A stretch of 64,000 bases of DNA, taken from positions 40,091,020 to 40,155,019 of the forward strand of contig NC_134467.1 in NCBI RefSeq assembly GCF_047948215.1. The letters are read 5' to 3'. The notes beneath the pieces were generated by a model, which worked only from the letters and a program-made list of their open reading frames with translations, did not search any database and was not told where the DNA came from. Origin of the DNA: Lycorma delicatula (Eukaryota > Arthropoda > Insecta > Hemiptera > Fulgoridae). Shown piece by piece: positions 43,131 through 53,992 of this stretch. The translations under genes and the position numbers were made by a program. Every line of letters begins with the position of its first letter. Position 1 is the first letter of the stretch.

Positions 43131-44449
43131 GTTCCATATAAAACGCAACCCAACCTTATATTGGTAGGTATTGAAATAAAAAGGCTTGTGTAAATGCAAA
43201 TGTAATTTTTATTATTACCATCCATTACCTTACATTTAGAGTAAATGTTGGTAGTGGCCGCCATCTTCTTGAATACAAGCTTCAATTCTTTTTACAGCGT
43301 TTCTTGCAACATTTTTCAAAGTTTGTGGCTGGATATTTAATACAGCTTGTTCAATATTGATTTTCAATCGTTCAAGTGTTTGTGGTTTGTTGCTGTAGGC
43401 TTTTTCTTTGAGATAACCCAGTAGAAAAAAATCCGCCGCAGTCAAATCTGGATATCTTGGTAGCCACAAGCCTCGACCGATAACAAGATTACCGAAGAAT
43501 TCCTCGACGAAATCAGAAGTTGAACCTGCGTAGTGCGATGTCGCACCGTCATATTGTAGCCGGCAGTGTCTGTCTTCCTCTTCCAAGAGTGCGATGAACC
43601 GAAATAAAATATCCTGATATCGTTCTGCATTAATAGTGTACTCGAAACAAATAGGACCGATTATTTTCTTCCACGATATCGCGCACCACACGCCCAACTT
43701 CTGCGGATGTAACTGTTTTTCGTGATAAACGTGGGGGTTTCAGCGCTCCAAATTCTACTGGTTTGGCTGTTTACGTAGCCGTCCAAATTAAACCGTGCTT
43801 CATGTGTGAAAAATAACGAATCCATAACATTAATTCCCTCACGCAGAAATCGACGGAACCGTTGACAATATTGTAGCCGTTTTTCTTTGTCGGGTTCAAG
43901 AAGTCGATTAACCGTTTGAAAGCGATAAGGTCGTAATTGTAATCGTTTGGTCGCCCGAGGAACAGTTGATTTAGACAAATTAATTTCAGCAGACAAACGT
44001 CTGATCAATTTATTTGGCGAGGCGGGTAATCGGTCTTTGATTTCAGCGACTATCTTTATTCAACACAGACTCAGATCTTTTGTGTTCCTTATTAACAGAA
44101 CCGGTCTCTCTAAATTTTGCGACTGACCTTAATACTGATGTTTTGTTAGGAGAAGGTTTATCTGGGTACTTATGGCGAAACAAATCTTCAACTGCAACCG
44201 CTGATTTCGTACTGAAGTACGACTCGACAATGTAAACACGTTCAGCTAGCGAAAACACCATCTTGTCTCTAGCGATACACTGAACGTTATGATTGCATTG
44301 TTGTTACTATCGGTAGTGTTCTACCGCGTCGCCGCGATGTTCAGATGTTGGACGAGTCCATTTCAGTAACGAGTAAGGAAGTAAGCTTGACTTCTGAAAT
44401 TTCATGGATGAGTGATTGATGGGTTGAGTTTTATATGGGGCACTCTGTA
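43131..44449 (-). mobile_element. Mariner-like element E2 (DUF4817-type), inactive
   Basis: Terminal inverted repeats are GTTCCATATAAAACGCAACC at 43131 and its imperfect complement at 44420-44449. Minus-strand parts: 44261-44043 is the N-terminal helix-turn-helix (ERVYIVESYFSTKSA). At 44008-43661 is RLSAEINLSKSTV, then SLFFTHEARFNLDGY, where the expected first catalytic Asp is His. At 43697-43236 are LQYDGATSHYAG (second Asp) and LTAADFFLLGYLKEKAYSNK (third Asp), with 38 residues between those two Asp. Two frameshifts and the Asp-to-His change inactivate it. E1 is its sister copy. Confidence 0.9.
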
Positions 44450-44454
44450 TTTAT

Positions 44455-44790
44455 ATATATTGATTAAATGAACACAATTGAGTTGGATATAACAAAATGA
44501 ACATTACAGAACTTCACAAAATTTAACGTTTAAATTTTAAAGTCAGAATGTAAATAAATCCAATTGGCAAAACAACAGCACTACCTATCGGATTTAATTG
44601 GAACACTCTCTAAACACGGTAATCTGCGGAAAATAACGAAAAAAGATGTGACTTCAAAATCATGACAATATGAAAATAGCTGGTCAGATAGAAAATTTCA
44701 TGTTTAATATTTCTCCAGAAAATGCGAACGATTTTGTAAAAACTGGGCGTAAATCGGTCCAATAGTTTTTTAGTCTATAGTGGATACACA
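44455..44790 (-). mobile_element. Helitron-like 3-prime-side fragment
   Basis: ATTGATTAAATGAACACAAT and AACATTACAGAACTTCACAA match 63538-63610, the 3-prime side of the Helitron-like element at the right edge of the window. The CTAG end is missing. The right part includes the AATCGGTCCAATAGTTTTTT block. Confidence 0.5.
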
Positions 44791-44799
44791 AGAAAATTG

Positions 44800-44910
44800 A
44801 TCTAGTATTCAAAACCGGATAAAAGCTGGTTATCAGGATTTGAACTAAGAACCCTCGACTTTGAAATCACTTTAGTTTTACCACTAGACCAACCGGATGG
44901 ATTAATTGAC
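44800..44910 (-). mobile_element. SINE-A head fragment
   Basis: On the minus strand this gives the TCCGGTTGGTCTAGTGG-like head, a GAGGGTTCTTAGTTCAAATC box B and AATACTAGATC, then stops. It is diverged and truncated. Confidence 0.7.
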
Positions 44911-45324
44911 AATCGAGAGGTGTTGACAGAAAGGCGGTGGGGCTACCTCTATAATCTTCAAAATAGGGTTTATAGATTACTTCCTTACCTAAAAATTCAT
45001 TTTATTAAGTAAATAAGAATGACCTTGGATATATGAATTGTGTTTAAGAATCCTGAATAAAAATGCTATTTTATGAACAAATCACTTTGTAGATTACCAT
45101 TCAGGTTTTTTTTTTAATGGAACGCATCAAATTCCCAGAATAACTACTCTAAAATATTCAGATATTTAGATCTTGCTCTATTAGCGTAACTTCATAAAAG
45201 TTATGAAGACCTCATATTTCAAAGAACTCCTTCGCTGGCTTCACTAAAACACTTCTGTGGACGATCCAGTAGACTTCTTGTTTGTGGTATTTCAAATGTC
45301 CCTTGAAAGCAATTTTTATTTATT
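44911..45324. other. No gene seen
   Basis: Flanking DNA with no frame or repeat recognised. Confidence 0.4.
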
Positions 45325-45534
45325 TTAAGAAAAATATCTTCCCTGTAATTTAAAGCGATCCATCAAAGTTTTATTTCTGATTTTGCGTACGATAATTTGT
45401 GTTTCATTTCTTTTAGTTTGTATTTTTGTGTAATCCTGGGAATCTAACAAAGAAGATTCAGGGTGATCCAATTTTTTGTTTTTCTCTTCACTTTTATACT
45501 CTCCCATTGTGTCGTAGAAACGTTTCCGAGTCAT
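45325..45534 (-). CDS. Orphan 69-codon frame, unknown
   Basis: An ATG at 45534 opens MTRKRFYDTMGEYKSEEKNK, followed by a hydrophilic, highly charged peptide ending LMDRFKLQGRYFS. No low-complexity bias beyond Lys/Glu richness is seen. The start codon lies in an 18-bp perfect palindrome (45528-45545) that also contains TGACTCA, an AP-1-like site. It is not related to neighbouring transposon frames. It could be a small exon or chance. Confidence 0.3.
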   Translation of the reverse strand: MTRKRFYDTMGEYKSEEKNKKLDHPESSLLDSQDYTKIQTKRNETQIIVRKIRNKTLMDRFKLQGRYFS

Positions 45535-46161
45535 AATTATGACTCAGGAAGGATCTACAAAGATAAAGGTTATGTGTTATAAAATTATTTTATTTTGCCG
45601 AGTATGTACTAGGGTAGAGGGATTACTTTGGAAGTTAGAAACATTTTTAAGTATGATGATTAGAGGATATCTGCTTCTACATTATGGGATATAAAAAACA
45701 TGACCGTGATATATCCATTAGTATAATAAAACCCTTACAAGTTTAAAGAGAAAAGGTCAGACAAAAATATAAAAAAATAGTTTTTAAAAATGTATATCTT
45801 TCTACAAAAATTAGTAAAACGTGTTGTATATACCTGCCTCTAATATATTCATAGTCAATAACTGGTTAACACTTGCAAGAAACGTCAAGAATAGACACAT
45901 ACAATGAGTAACGATCGAATTCAGAGTGGTAGCGCTACGAAATTTTGGGGTGGGAGGAACAAAAAAGGGTCGGATCTTTGTTTACCATGTATTCAAATAT
46001 CTCGGGTATATGTTTATTTTAAAATACTGATAATTCTGTTAAGTAAAATACCATTATGTACGCAGTATGCCGCGAGTCAGGTGCCTTAAAACGGGGTAGC
46101 AAAGTGCCCCGTATAGAGTCTGATGGGCTCAAGTTGTTTCGCCCTTTGTCCATTCCCAATC

Positions 46162-47666
46162 TTTTTTTTTTTTGTCTTCAGTCATTTGACTGGTTTGATG
46201 CAGCTCTCCAAGATTCCCTATCTAGTGCTAGTCGTTTCATTTCAGTATACCCTCTACATCCTACATCCCTAACAATTTGTTTTACATATTCCAAACGTGG
46301 CCTGCCTACACAATTTTTCCCTTCTACCTGTCCTTCCAAAATTAAAGTGACTATTCCAGGATGCCTTAGTATGTGGCCTATAAGTCTGTCTCTTCTTTTA
46401 ACTATATTTTTCCAAATGCTTCTTTCTTCATCTATTTGCCGCAATACCTCTTCATTCGTCACTTTATCCACCCGTCTGATTTTTAACATTCTCCTATAGC
46501 ACCACATTTCAAAAGCTTCTAACCTTTTCTTCTCAGATACTCCGATTGTCCAAGTTTCACTTCCATATAAAGCGACACTCCAAACATACACTTTCAAAAA
46601 TCTTTTCCTGACATTTAAATTAATTTTTGATGTAAACAACTTATATTTCTTACTGAAGGCTCGTTTAGCTTGTGCTATTCGGCATTTTATATCGCTCCTG
46701 CTTCGTCCATCTTTAGTAATTCTACTTCCGAAATAACAAAATTCTTCTATCTCCATAATCTTTTCTCCTCCTATTTTCACATTCAGTGGTCCATCTTTGT
46801 TATTTCTACTACATTTCATTACTTTTGTTTTGTTCTTGTTTATTTTCACGCGATAGTTCTTGCGTAGGACTTCATCTATGCCGTTCATTGTTTCTTCTAA
46901 ATCCTTTTTATTCTCGGCTAGAATTACTATATCATCAGCAAATCGTAGCATCTTTATCTTTTCACCTTGTACTGTTACTCCGAATCTAAATTGTTCTTTA
47001 ACATCATTAACTGCTAGTTCCATGTAAAGATTAAAAAGTAACGGAGATATAGAACATCCTTGTCGGACTCCCTTTCTTATTATGGCTTCTTTCTTATGTT
47101 CTTCAATTGCTACTGTTGCTGTTTGGTTCCTGTACATGTTAGCAATTGTTCTATCTCTGTATTTGAACCCTAATTTTTTTAAAATGCTGAACATTTTATT
47201 CCACTCTACGTTATTGAATGCCTTTTCTAGGTCTATAAACGCCAAGTATGTTGGTTTGTTTTTCTTTAATCTTCCTCCTACTATTAATCTGAGGCCTAAA
47301 ATTGCTTCCCTTGTCCCTATACTTTTCCTGAAACCAAATTGGTCTTCTCCTAACACTTCCTCCACTCTCCTCTCAATTCTTCTGTATAGAATTCTAGTTA
47401 AGATTTTTGATGCATGACTAGTTAAACTAATTGTTCTGTATTCTTCACATTTATCTGCCCCTGATTTCTTTGGTATCATTACGATAACACTTTTTTTGAA
47501 GTCTGACGGAAATTCCCCTTTTTCATAAATATTACACACCAGTTTGTATAATCTATCAATCGCCTCCTCCCCTGCACTGCGCAGTAATTCTACAGGTATT
47601 CCGTTTATTCCAGGAGCCTTTCTGCCATTTAAATCTTTTAATGCTCTCTTAAATTCAGATCTCAGT
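46162..47666 (-). mobile_element. LINE family 1, best-preserved RT copy with target-site duplication
   Basis: A minus-strand frame of 498 codons (47674-46178; the first codon is TTG, so no native start) runs uninterrupted. In it, EYRTISLTSHASK is at 78-90. Motif A is AFIDLEKAF at 145-153 with Asp148. Motif B QGCSISP is at 205-211, and motif C FADD at 245-248 with Asp247 and Asp248. CYFGSRIT lies at 313-320, and RRDRLIGHILRHPG and GKNCVGRPRLEYV close the protein. A poly-A tail (poly-T at 46162-46173) follows. ATTCCCAATC flanks it at 46152-46161 and 47667-47676. The endonuclease end is missing (5-prime truncation). By its C-terminal tail it is an RTE-like endonuclease-RT LINE; clade inferred. 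Confidence 0.93.
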
Positions 47667-47676
47667 ATTCCCAATC

Positions 47677-48135
47677 ACAGCTCTATAATGTGAACCCCAA
47701 TTACAATCGTGGTGTCTATCAGACATCATTCTGTTCTAAAGTCAAATTTGTATATAAAAATCAGATGCTAAAATCTAACACCGAAATAAATATCTTTATA
47801 AACCAAATTAAATCCAGATGATTTCTAAAATGTTTTTAGAATATTAAACAATGTTATATAACTACGAAAGTAAATGGAAAACAACAGAAAAACTGAGTGT
47901 AACCTACCGTTGCTATGGTCTGTTACCTTAGCAACGAGAGAATAAAATTAAGTAATTAATTAAAAATACAAAATAGTAATATAACAGTAATATAAAGAAT
48001 TAACATAAGAAAATATATTAAATAAAAAAACTCACAAGCAACGAGAAACACATAAAACTTAATACTTCAATCACATAATTATTTCATATAAATTATCAGG
48101 AAACATGTTTAACCAAACACTTGACACTTCTTCAA

Positions 48136-48185
<50 letters not shown>
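47677..48185. other. Unassigned DNA and (TA)n run
   Basis: No gene was seen. TA repeats occupy 48140-48187. The CTACCGTTGCTATGGTCTGT and CCTTAGCAACGAGAG pair form a loose inverted repeat around 47907-47940. Confidence 0.4.
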
Positions 48186-48190
<5 letters not shown>

Positions 48191-48822
48191 CTGTCGAGGT
48201 TTACTTAACTGATATATTTTCGCATTTAAACGACTTCAATATGAATTTACAAGTTCGTGATAAAAAAATTTTATGACAGAAAGATTGCATGCTTTCATTG
48301 AGAACAATGATTTCTAAATTATTCACCTTCAAAGCAAAAATTTTGATTTTCTTCGTTTCTGGTGTTACTGAAAAACGTTTTGATATAAAGAAGAAGATAC
48401 TATTATTTACCACAGTTTGGACAACATGAAGTTGTATTTTCGTGAACTAAAAATTCAATTGGTGGAGTATTTTTTAAAAGATAAATATGATTTCTAGAAA
48501 AGATTAGTATTAAATAAATTTAATGAAAAGGTTGTAGCAGCTTCTAAGTTATCGGATGAAATTCACGATCAGTTTATCGAAATAAAACATTACAATTCAT
48601 ATCTGAAAATTTAGATAAGTTTTTGGTTTGCTAGTCGAAATTAATATAGAAATTTAAATCACTGAAGCATTGAAAATATTAATCCATTTCGCTACGTCTT
48701 TTTTACCTCTTTGTAAAAGGTTTTCCTCTATGGTTTTGTTAAAAATTAAATATAGGAATCGTTAAATGAAAAACAAACGCGACCAGCTGATTATTTTCTT
48801 TATATATGTACTTATAAATATA

Positions 48823-50303
48823 AAATAATATTTTATTATTATTATTATTATGCTTTTACGGCCAACATGGGACCACTTAAGTCAATTTTAGTTGGATCTT
48901 TTCTGAGAAAAGCGTGTTATTTTACTCTTCCGAGCTGCCCAGTATTTCTTCATCCGTTCAGATCTTGCTTTCTTTTCTTCATCCGTAAACACCCTCTTCG
49001 TTGTATTTTATCGTTTGTCTGTCTTTTGTTTAAATCTAATGCTTTTATCTTTTAGCTTTGTAATTTTTCCAGTTTTATTCTGTAGGTCGGTCAGGGAAAT
49101 TCCCAATTCTTTCATATCTTCTCTAATTTCTTTGATCCATCCTACTTCTAGCTTTTGGAACCAGAGCTTTTCAATGATATTTCTTGACAGTCTTGTTTGC
49201 GGTGTCCTTATGAGATGACCGAAGAAAGAGATTGTTTTTTTCCGCATAGTATCAGTAACAGGCTCTATTTCTCGATACACCACCTCATTTGGCCACCATT
49301 GGCCTTCTTTTTGGTGTTTTTTATTGATACACGTTCTGACAATACTCCTCTCTATTTTCAGAATTTTTTCAATTCGGTTTTTCTGAGTGATTTTGAAAAG
49401 GGTCTCGCTTCCGTAGGTGACTTCTGGCTGTACTACAGTTTTATAATGTTTAAGTTTTGTTTTAGCTTAAAGGCATTTTTTGTTATATGTTGACCGAGTT
49501 AATTTTTGGGATTTAATCATTTTATTGACATGTTTTGCCATGTCACTTTTTCATTTAAATTATGAGTTATTATTCCCCCTAGATATTTAAATTGTTTTAC
49601 TATTTTAATTTTCTGATTGTTTACCGTAATGCGCTCTATTACCAGAGGATCTATGGCCATTAGTTCAGTTTTTTCGAAAGAGATATGAAGCCCTATCTTT
49701 TGTGCTAGGTTTTGAAGGCTCATGATTTGTGTTTTGGCTTCTTGAATATTATTTGCTAAAAGAGCGAGGTCATCTGCAAATCCTAGGCGATTTAGTGTGA
49801 TGGAGTTTTTCTTAGTACCCATTTTTATATTTTTGGGATTTATTTCATACCATTTTCTCATGACAAATTCAAGGGCGCAGTTAAAAAGGAGTGGTGAGAG
49901 GCCGTCTCCTTGCCTCAATCCAGTTTTTATGTAGAAGGGTTGAGAGAGTTCACCTTTGAATTTCACTCTGGACTGGGTATTGGTTAATTTTATTATGTTT
50001 ACGAGTTTAGGGTGAAGGCCCAGGTTTCTCAGAATATTCAGCATGGATGGTCGGTGTATACAATCATAGGCCCTTTTAAAGTCGACGAAGGTGATTATTA
50101 GTTGTTTTTTCCGTCTTTTATATAAGTCCATCATAAGTTTTAGGGATATTATTTGCTCCGGGCAACCTCTCCATGGCCTAAATCCCCCTTGGTATTCCCC
50201 AAGTAAAATAATTATTATAAATCTTTTTGTCATAATTTTTTTTTATTGTATACGTATAAAATTGAAGACTAATTTGCTTGCCCCCCTTTCACATCGTATC
50301 CCC
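48823..50303 (-). pseudogene. LINE family 2 (endonuclease-RT), RT frame plus broken tail
   Basis: The minus frame 50233-49517 (238 codons) holds GEYQGGFRPWRGCPEQII, motif A VDFKRAYDCIHR, motif B GLRQGDGLSPLLFN, motif C GFADDLALLANN and FKYLGGIIT. All catalytic Asp residues are present. Then frames break near 49500. A 91-codon frame at 49283-49008 continues with FFGHLIRTPQ and ELGISLTDLQNKTGKI. The 3-prime tail is (TAA)n, seen as TTATTATTATTATTATTATG at 48834-48854. It is inserted in the hAT relic between ATAAATATAAA and TCCACGTTGAG. Confidence 0.85.
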
Positions 50304-50382
50304 TCCACGTTGAGAATCGCTGTTCTAGAGATATAATGATGTCAATTAAGTAAAAAATTAGGTCATAATTTTTTTCATTTGT

Positions 50383-50727
50383 TTTTATATGCCTTAGGAC
50401 TTTCTGAATATGTAGCACTTATTTCCTTGGTAATGTTTTCATATATAATTCCTATAATGAGATTATTTTCTATATGAATTCCCTTTTCTTAAATATAAAT
50501 ATTAAATCCTGTGCTTGTTTTTCCCATTTAGCATTAGATTTTACCATTTACTTCACTCATCCTTTGTAATTTCATATCAGAAAGACTGTTTCATCTTTTT
50601 TAGTAAAATGTTGTTCTTCCATTTTAATTTACTTAATTCCTTCATTTTATCCTGTTTTAATTTCCTTGATTTTTTTTCATATTTATATATATATATATAT
50701 ATTATAAATGTAAACTAATTTAATGTA
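50383..50727 (-). other. Unknown insertion in the hAT relic
   Basis: The minus strand contains KKSRKLKQDKMKELSKLKWK, a Lys-rich open stretch that could be from another LINE or gag-like gene. Its outer ends are defined only by comparison with the uninterrupted copy 1. Confidence 0.35.
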
Positions 50728-50990
50728 TGTTGTTAATCTGTTTAAATTAAATATAAAAGACACGAGTTGAAATATCAAATCTTATAACAAGAATTAATTA
50801 ATTTAAATAAAAGATTACAAAAAAATAACGTTTAAAGTTACCAATTTTTAACCCTTCTCTAATTGGCTATTCTTTATAAAAAGATTTAAAGCTAAGCTAT
50901 TTTAAAAGTCAGTCAAATGAAAGAAACGTTTTATAAAGAAAGATTAATAAAAACCTACATTTAGAATTTTGATATTACATTTTCTTTTAT

Positions 50991-50995
<5 letters not shown>

Positions 50996-51029
<34 letters not shown>
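50996..51029. repeat. (TA)n microsatellite
   Basis: About 17 AT units, at the end of the hAT relic; copy 1 also ends in a TA run at 35329-35349. Confidence 0.95.
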
Positions 51030-51036
<7 letters not shown>

Positions 51037-51178
51037 CAAAAGAAATTTATTTTATTTGTAATTTCAATTAATTATAAAAACTTTTATAATTATTATTTTT
51101 TGACGTGAAACGTCTTTAAAATCACACCGAAACATACGGTTACCAGAACAGAAATTTGTACCGTAACGAAAAGGTCTA

Positions 51179-52425
51179 CGAGGTGCGACAATAAAGTAAT
51201 GAGACTGATGTGAAAAAAAATGTTGCTTACCGTTTTAGTCATGTTTAGTGTTGTCTCCTTCAAAGTAGTTCCCGTATGATTGAACACAGTTATTCCAGCG
51301 CTTCTACCATTGATAGTAACATTTCTGGAACTCATCTTCTGTAATATTCTTCAAGAACCTCGTCACAGCTTTTTGGATATCTTGTGTTGTTTGAAAATGG
51401 TGTCCCTTGACCGCCATTTTGACTCTTGGAAATAGAAAAAAGTCGCACTTAGCGATATCTGGTAAATAAGGTGGCTGTGGTAGTACTGAAATTTGTTTTG
51501 AGGTTAAAAATTGTTGTACTGACAGAGCAGTATGGGATGGCGCATTATCGTGATGCAGAATCCAATTATCAGCAATATTGGCACGGACACGAAGAACTCG
51601 TTTACGAAGTCTTTCTAAAATTTCTTTGTAGAAATATCGGTTAACTGTTTGTCCAGGAGGCACCCACTCTTTATGAACGATTCCCTTGGAATTGAAGAAG
51701 CACGCAAGCGTGCATTTCACTTTTGACTGACATGCGAGCTTTTTTTGGGTGTGGGTGATCCCTTTGAGCACCATTGCGAACAAATCTGGATTGATTTCCG
51801 TTTGCTCTAACAGATCGGCTGCTACATTTTTCTGTGTTTCTCGCTGTTGTTGTGTGAGATTTTTGGGGACCATTTTTGCACAAATCTTTCTCGTACCAAG
51901 ATCTTCAGTTAATATTAGACGTACCGTTTCTCGATTGATGTTGAGTTCTTCTGCGATCATTTTCACGGATAATCTTCGATCAGATCGTACAATTTCACGC
52001 ACCCTGGTCAAGTTGACAGCTGTCCATGAGATTGATGGTCGTCCACTGCGGTCTTCATCTTCAACATTCGTTCTGCCTTCACTAAAAATTTTATGCCACC
52101 GAAAAACTTGAGCTCTTGACATAACCTCCTCTTCAAAAGCCTTCTGAAGCTTACCGTAAGTTGTCGTCCCGTTTTCACCCGATTTAACGCAAAAAGAAAT
52201 GACATACCGTTGCGCAATATTTTGCGGTTTCATTTCTGTGACGAGAGACACAAACACGTGTTCAATTATTACAGCACAACTCACGACCGAGCAGTTGCAT
52301 CAATGTGCCACTTGGATTAGAAGTAGCTTATAGACCAAGGTCAAAGTTGGTGTGCCTACGCAAGCTGCAGGGTTGCCACTAGTCGCAAAGAAAAATCAGT
52401 CTCATTACTTTATTGTCGCACCTCG
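51179..52425 (-). mobile_element. Mariner element B (DD34D type), long but defective transposase
   Basis: The 1247-bp element has ends CGAGGTGCGACAATAAAGTA and its complement, with TA on both sides (51177-51178 and 52426-52427). The minus-strand frame 52284-51304 is open for 326 codons. It holds a Mos1-like helix-turn-helix from KPQNIAQRYVISFCVKSGEN (about 19-38), RSGRPS near 79-84, and a second HTH with RSDRRLSVKMIAEEL. The second Asp is D246 in HHDNAPSHTA and the third D281 in PDIAKCDFFLF, 34 residues between. About 25 codons with the first Asp (the GDESW region) are deleted after 169. The last 17 or so codons are lost to a CAG-to-TAG change seen against mariner A. Met18 is the likely native start. 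Confidence 0.93.
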
Positions 52426-52427
52426 TA

Positions 52428-52741
52428 TATCGTTCTGCCTTAATAACTCCCTAACTATTATTCTGAGAGACATAAATACGGTGTCATTTTATAACTTACA
52501 TGATCAACTCGCGGATATGACTTTGAGTTTGCGTCACTAATAACCGGGTTGGCGGGGAAAGGGAACAGCGCAGATCGACCAAAACTGGCGCTCTCGCTCA
52601 TTTCCATTCAGTTTAGCTCATGACTAAGATGTGAGAACACTGTGATCGTGTGTTTTTGCTTAGAGTTTGTCGACATAAATCAATTTAAGTAATAATAAGT
52701 GTATTTTTGACGATATTTATGTGTAAAAAATTAAAGGAAAC
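52428..52741. other. Flank with possible promoter-like motif
   Basis: GGTTGGCGGGGAAAGGGAAC at 52548-52567 is E2F-site-like and lies about 200 bases before the CpG-rich frame. No other signals were found. Confidence 0.25.
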
Positions 52742-52765
52742 GTGAAAAAATTTAAAAAATTCAAT

Positions 52766-53044
52766 ATGTCAACTTCCCTCCGCGCAAAAGCCGGTCGGAA
52801 ATATCAATTAAGCATATCGTTGGAAATGGGAGGTTATGGGTCATGCACGATGTTCGGTACCGAGCGAGCAAGACTGTTACGGGAGCGTTGCAACGCTGGC
52901 ACGGCGCGCTCCGTGAGCGATGCCGACGGCGCGAGCACCTTTACCGCTGCTTATTTCTTTTACTTATCGTATCACAGATCAATGTTGAACAAAATTATAG
53001 ACGGTAAAATTTACAGTTTAGTATCTGTTTTATATAAAAATTAA
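52766..53044 (+). CDS. Orphan 92-codon frame in CpG-rich DNA, unknown
   Basis: From ATG at 52766 the frame reads MSTSLRAKAGRKYQLSISLE, then an Arg- and Ala-rich middle (ERARLLRERCNAGTARSVSD) and a more hydrophobic end. It closes with TAA at 53042-53044. The stretch 52770-52960 is dense in CpG, unlike the AT-rich DNA around it. It sits between mariner B and a SINE and matches no transposon frame in the window. It could be a first exon with its promoter, or a GC-rich repeat. No domain was recognised. Confidence 0.35.
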   Translation: MSTSLRAKAGRKYQLSISLEMGGYGSCTMFGTERARLLRERCNAGTARSVSDADGASTFTAAYFFYLSYHRSMLNKIIDGKIYSLVSVLYKN

Positions 53045-53404
53045 ATTTAGTACGCGATCAATGTCTCGTTTTTTGTTTCAATCAAATACAGTAAAAGTGA
53101 CTCGCTGACATACAGACCGACCAATTTATCTCTAGATTTGGCCAAATGGGGGAACTAAAATTTTCCATTTGAGACTTTGGGTTTTATTTTTAATAAAATA
53201 CGATGGTGGCTCTCCCATTGGTCAGTCTGTAGCTCGGAGGAACTTCATCCAAGGTCTGTAACGTTCACGTTAAAAAAAACCGCCCCGTGCGCACCGACAC
53301 AGTACCACCCTTTTTTTTTTAGAATTTGATATGGTTTTTAGTTACTGTAGAAAGTAAATGTAGATTATTGTTTGTATATATATTGTAAGTTACTTTCTTT
53401 CTCT
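53045..53404. other. No gene seen
   Basis: Intermediate composition; a run of T at 53312-53321 and a GCCCCGTGCGCACCGACACA patch. Nothing assigned. Confidence 0.4.
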
Positions 53405-53693
53405 TCTTCTCTATTTAGCCTCCGGTAATTACCGTTCAGATAATACTTTAGAGGATGATATGTATGAGTGTAAAATGAAGTATAGTCTTCTACAGTCTGA
53501 CCACTCCTGAGATGTGTGGTTAATTGTAACCCAACCACCAAAGAACACTCGGTATCCACGATCTAGTATTCAAATCCGTGTAAAAATAACTGATTTTACT
53601 AGGACTTGAACGCTGGAACTTTCAGCTTCCAATTCAGCTGATTTGGGAAGACGCGTTCATCTCTAGACAAAGGCGGTGGGTTAAAGTTTTGTG
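53405..53693 (-). mobile_element. SINE-A copy
   Basis: This is a full-length minus-strand copy. It has the head TTAACCCACCGCCTTTGTCT, the AAATCAGCTGAATTGG block, box B GCGTTCAAGTCC, the body TCAATTAACCACACATCTCA and the end AATTACCGGAGGCTAAATAG. I could not find a clear target-site duplication. Confidence 0.85.
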
Positions 53694-53935
53694 TTGTCAC
53701 ACACTAACATTACTATCTTGTTTACAGAAAACAGATTGGTGTTAATATTTATTTTTTCAAAATGGTATTTTTTTGTATCAAAGATTGCACATTCATAGCT
53801 ATAAAAAATGTATTTTTCCGGTGAGCTTAGCTGTATTAAAGGGGAAGGTATGATGATCATTCAAAAATGGGTTATCAGGTTTATAAGCAAATCTTTACAT
53901 TTTAAGGCCCATGTAGTTCAACTTTTTTTTCTGTT

Positions 53936-53992
53936 TAGCCTCCGGAACCACCGTAAGGTATCACTTCAAAGGATATGTATGAATATAAATTA
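53936..53992 (-). mobile_element. SINE-A 3-prime-end fragment
   Basis: CTGTTTAGCCTCCGGAACCA and an AAAGGATATGTATGA block are the SINE-A tail on the minus strand, cut off after about 55 bases. Confidence 0.65.

Larger units (their letters stand above)
45740..51000 (+). pseudogene. hAT-type element relic, copy 2, inverted and interrupted
   Basis: The matching DNA runs in pieces against 36860-35341: 45740-46110, 48189-48822, 50304-50382 and 50728-50990. LINE family 1 (46162-47666), LINE family 2 (48823-50303) and about 345 bases of unknown DNA (50383-50727) separate them. In 48189-48822 the plus strand reads, with shifts, TYLTDIFS-like and VVAASKLSDEIHDQFIE, then the degraded dimerisation block near 48670-48760. 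Segment 47677-48185 has no counterpart in copy 1 and ends in a (TA)n run. No functional transposase remains. Confidence 0.7.

Noticed and set aside
51749..52111. A 120-codon plus-strand frame
   Set aside because: Antisense shadow of the mariner B transposase.
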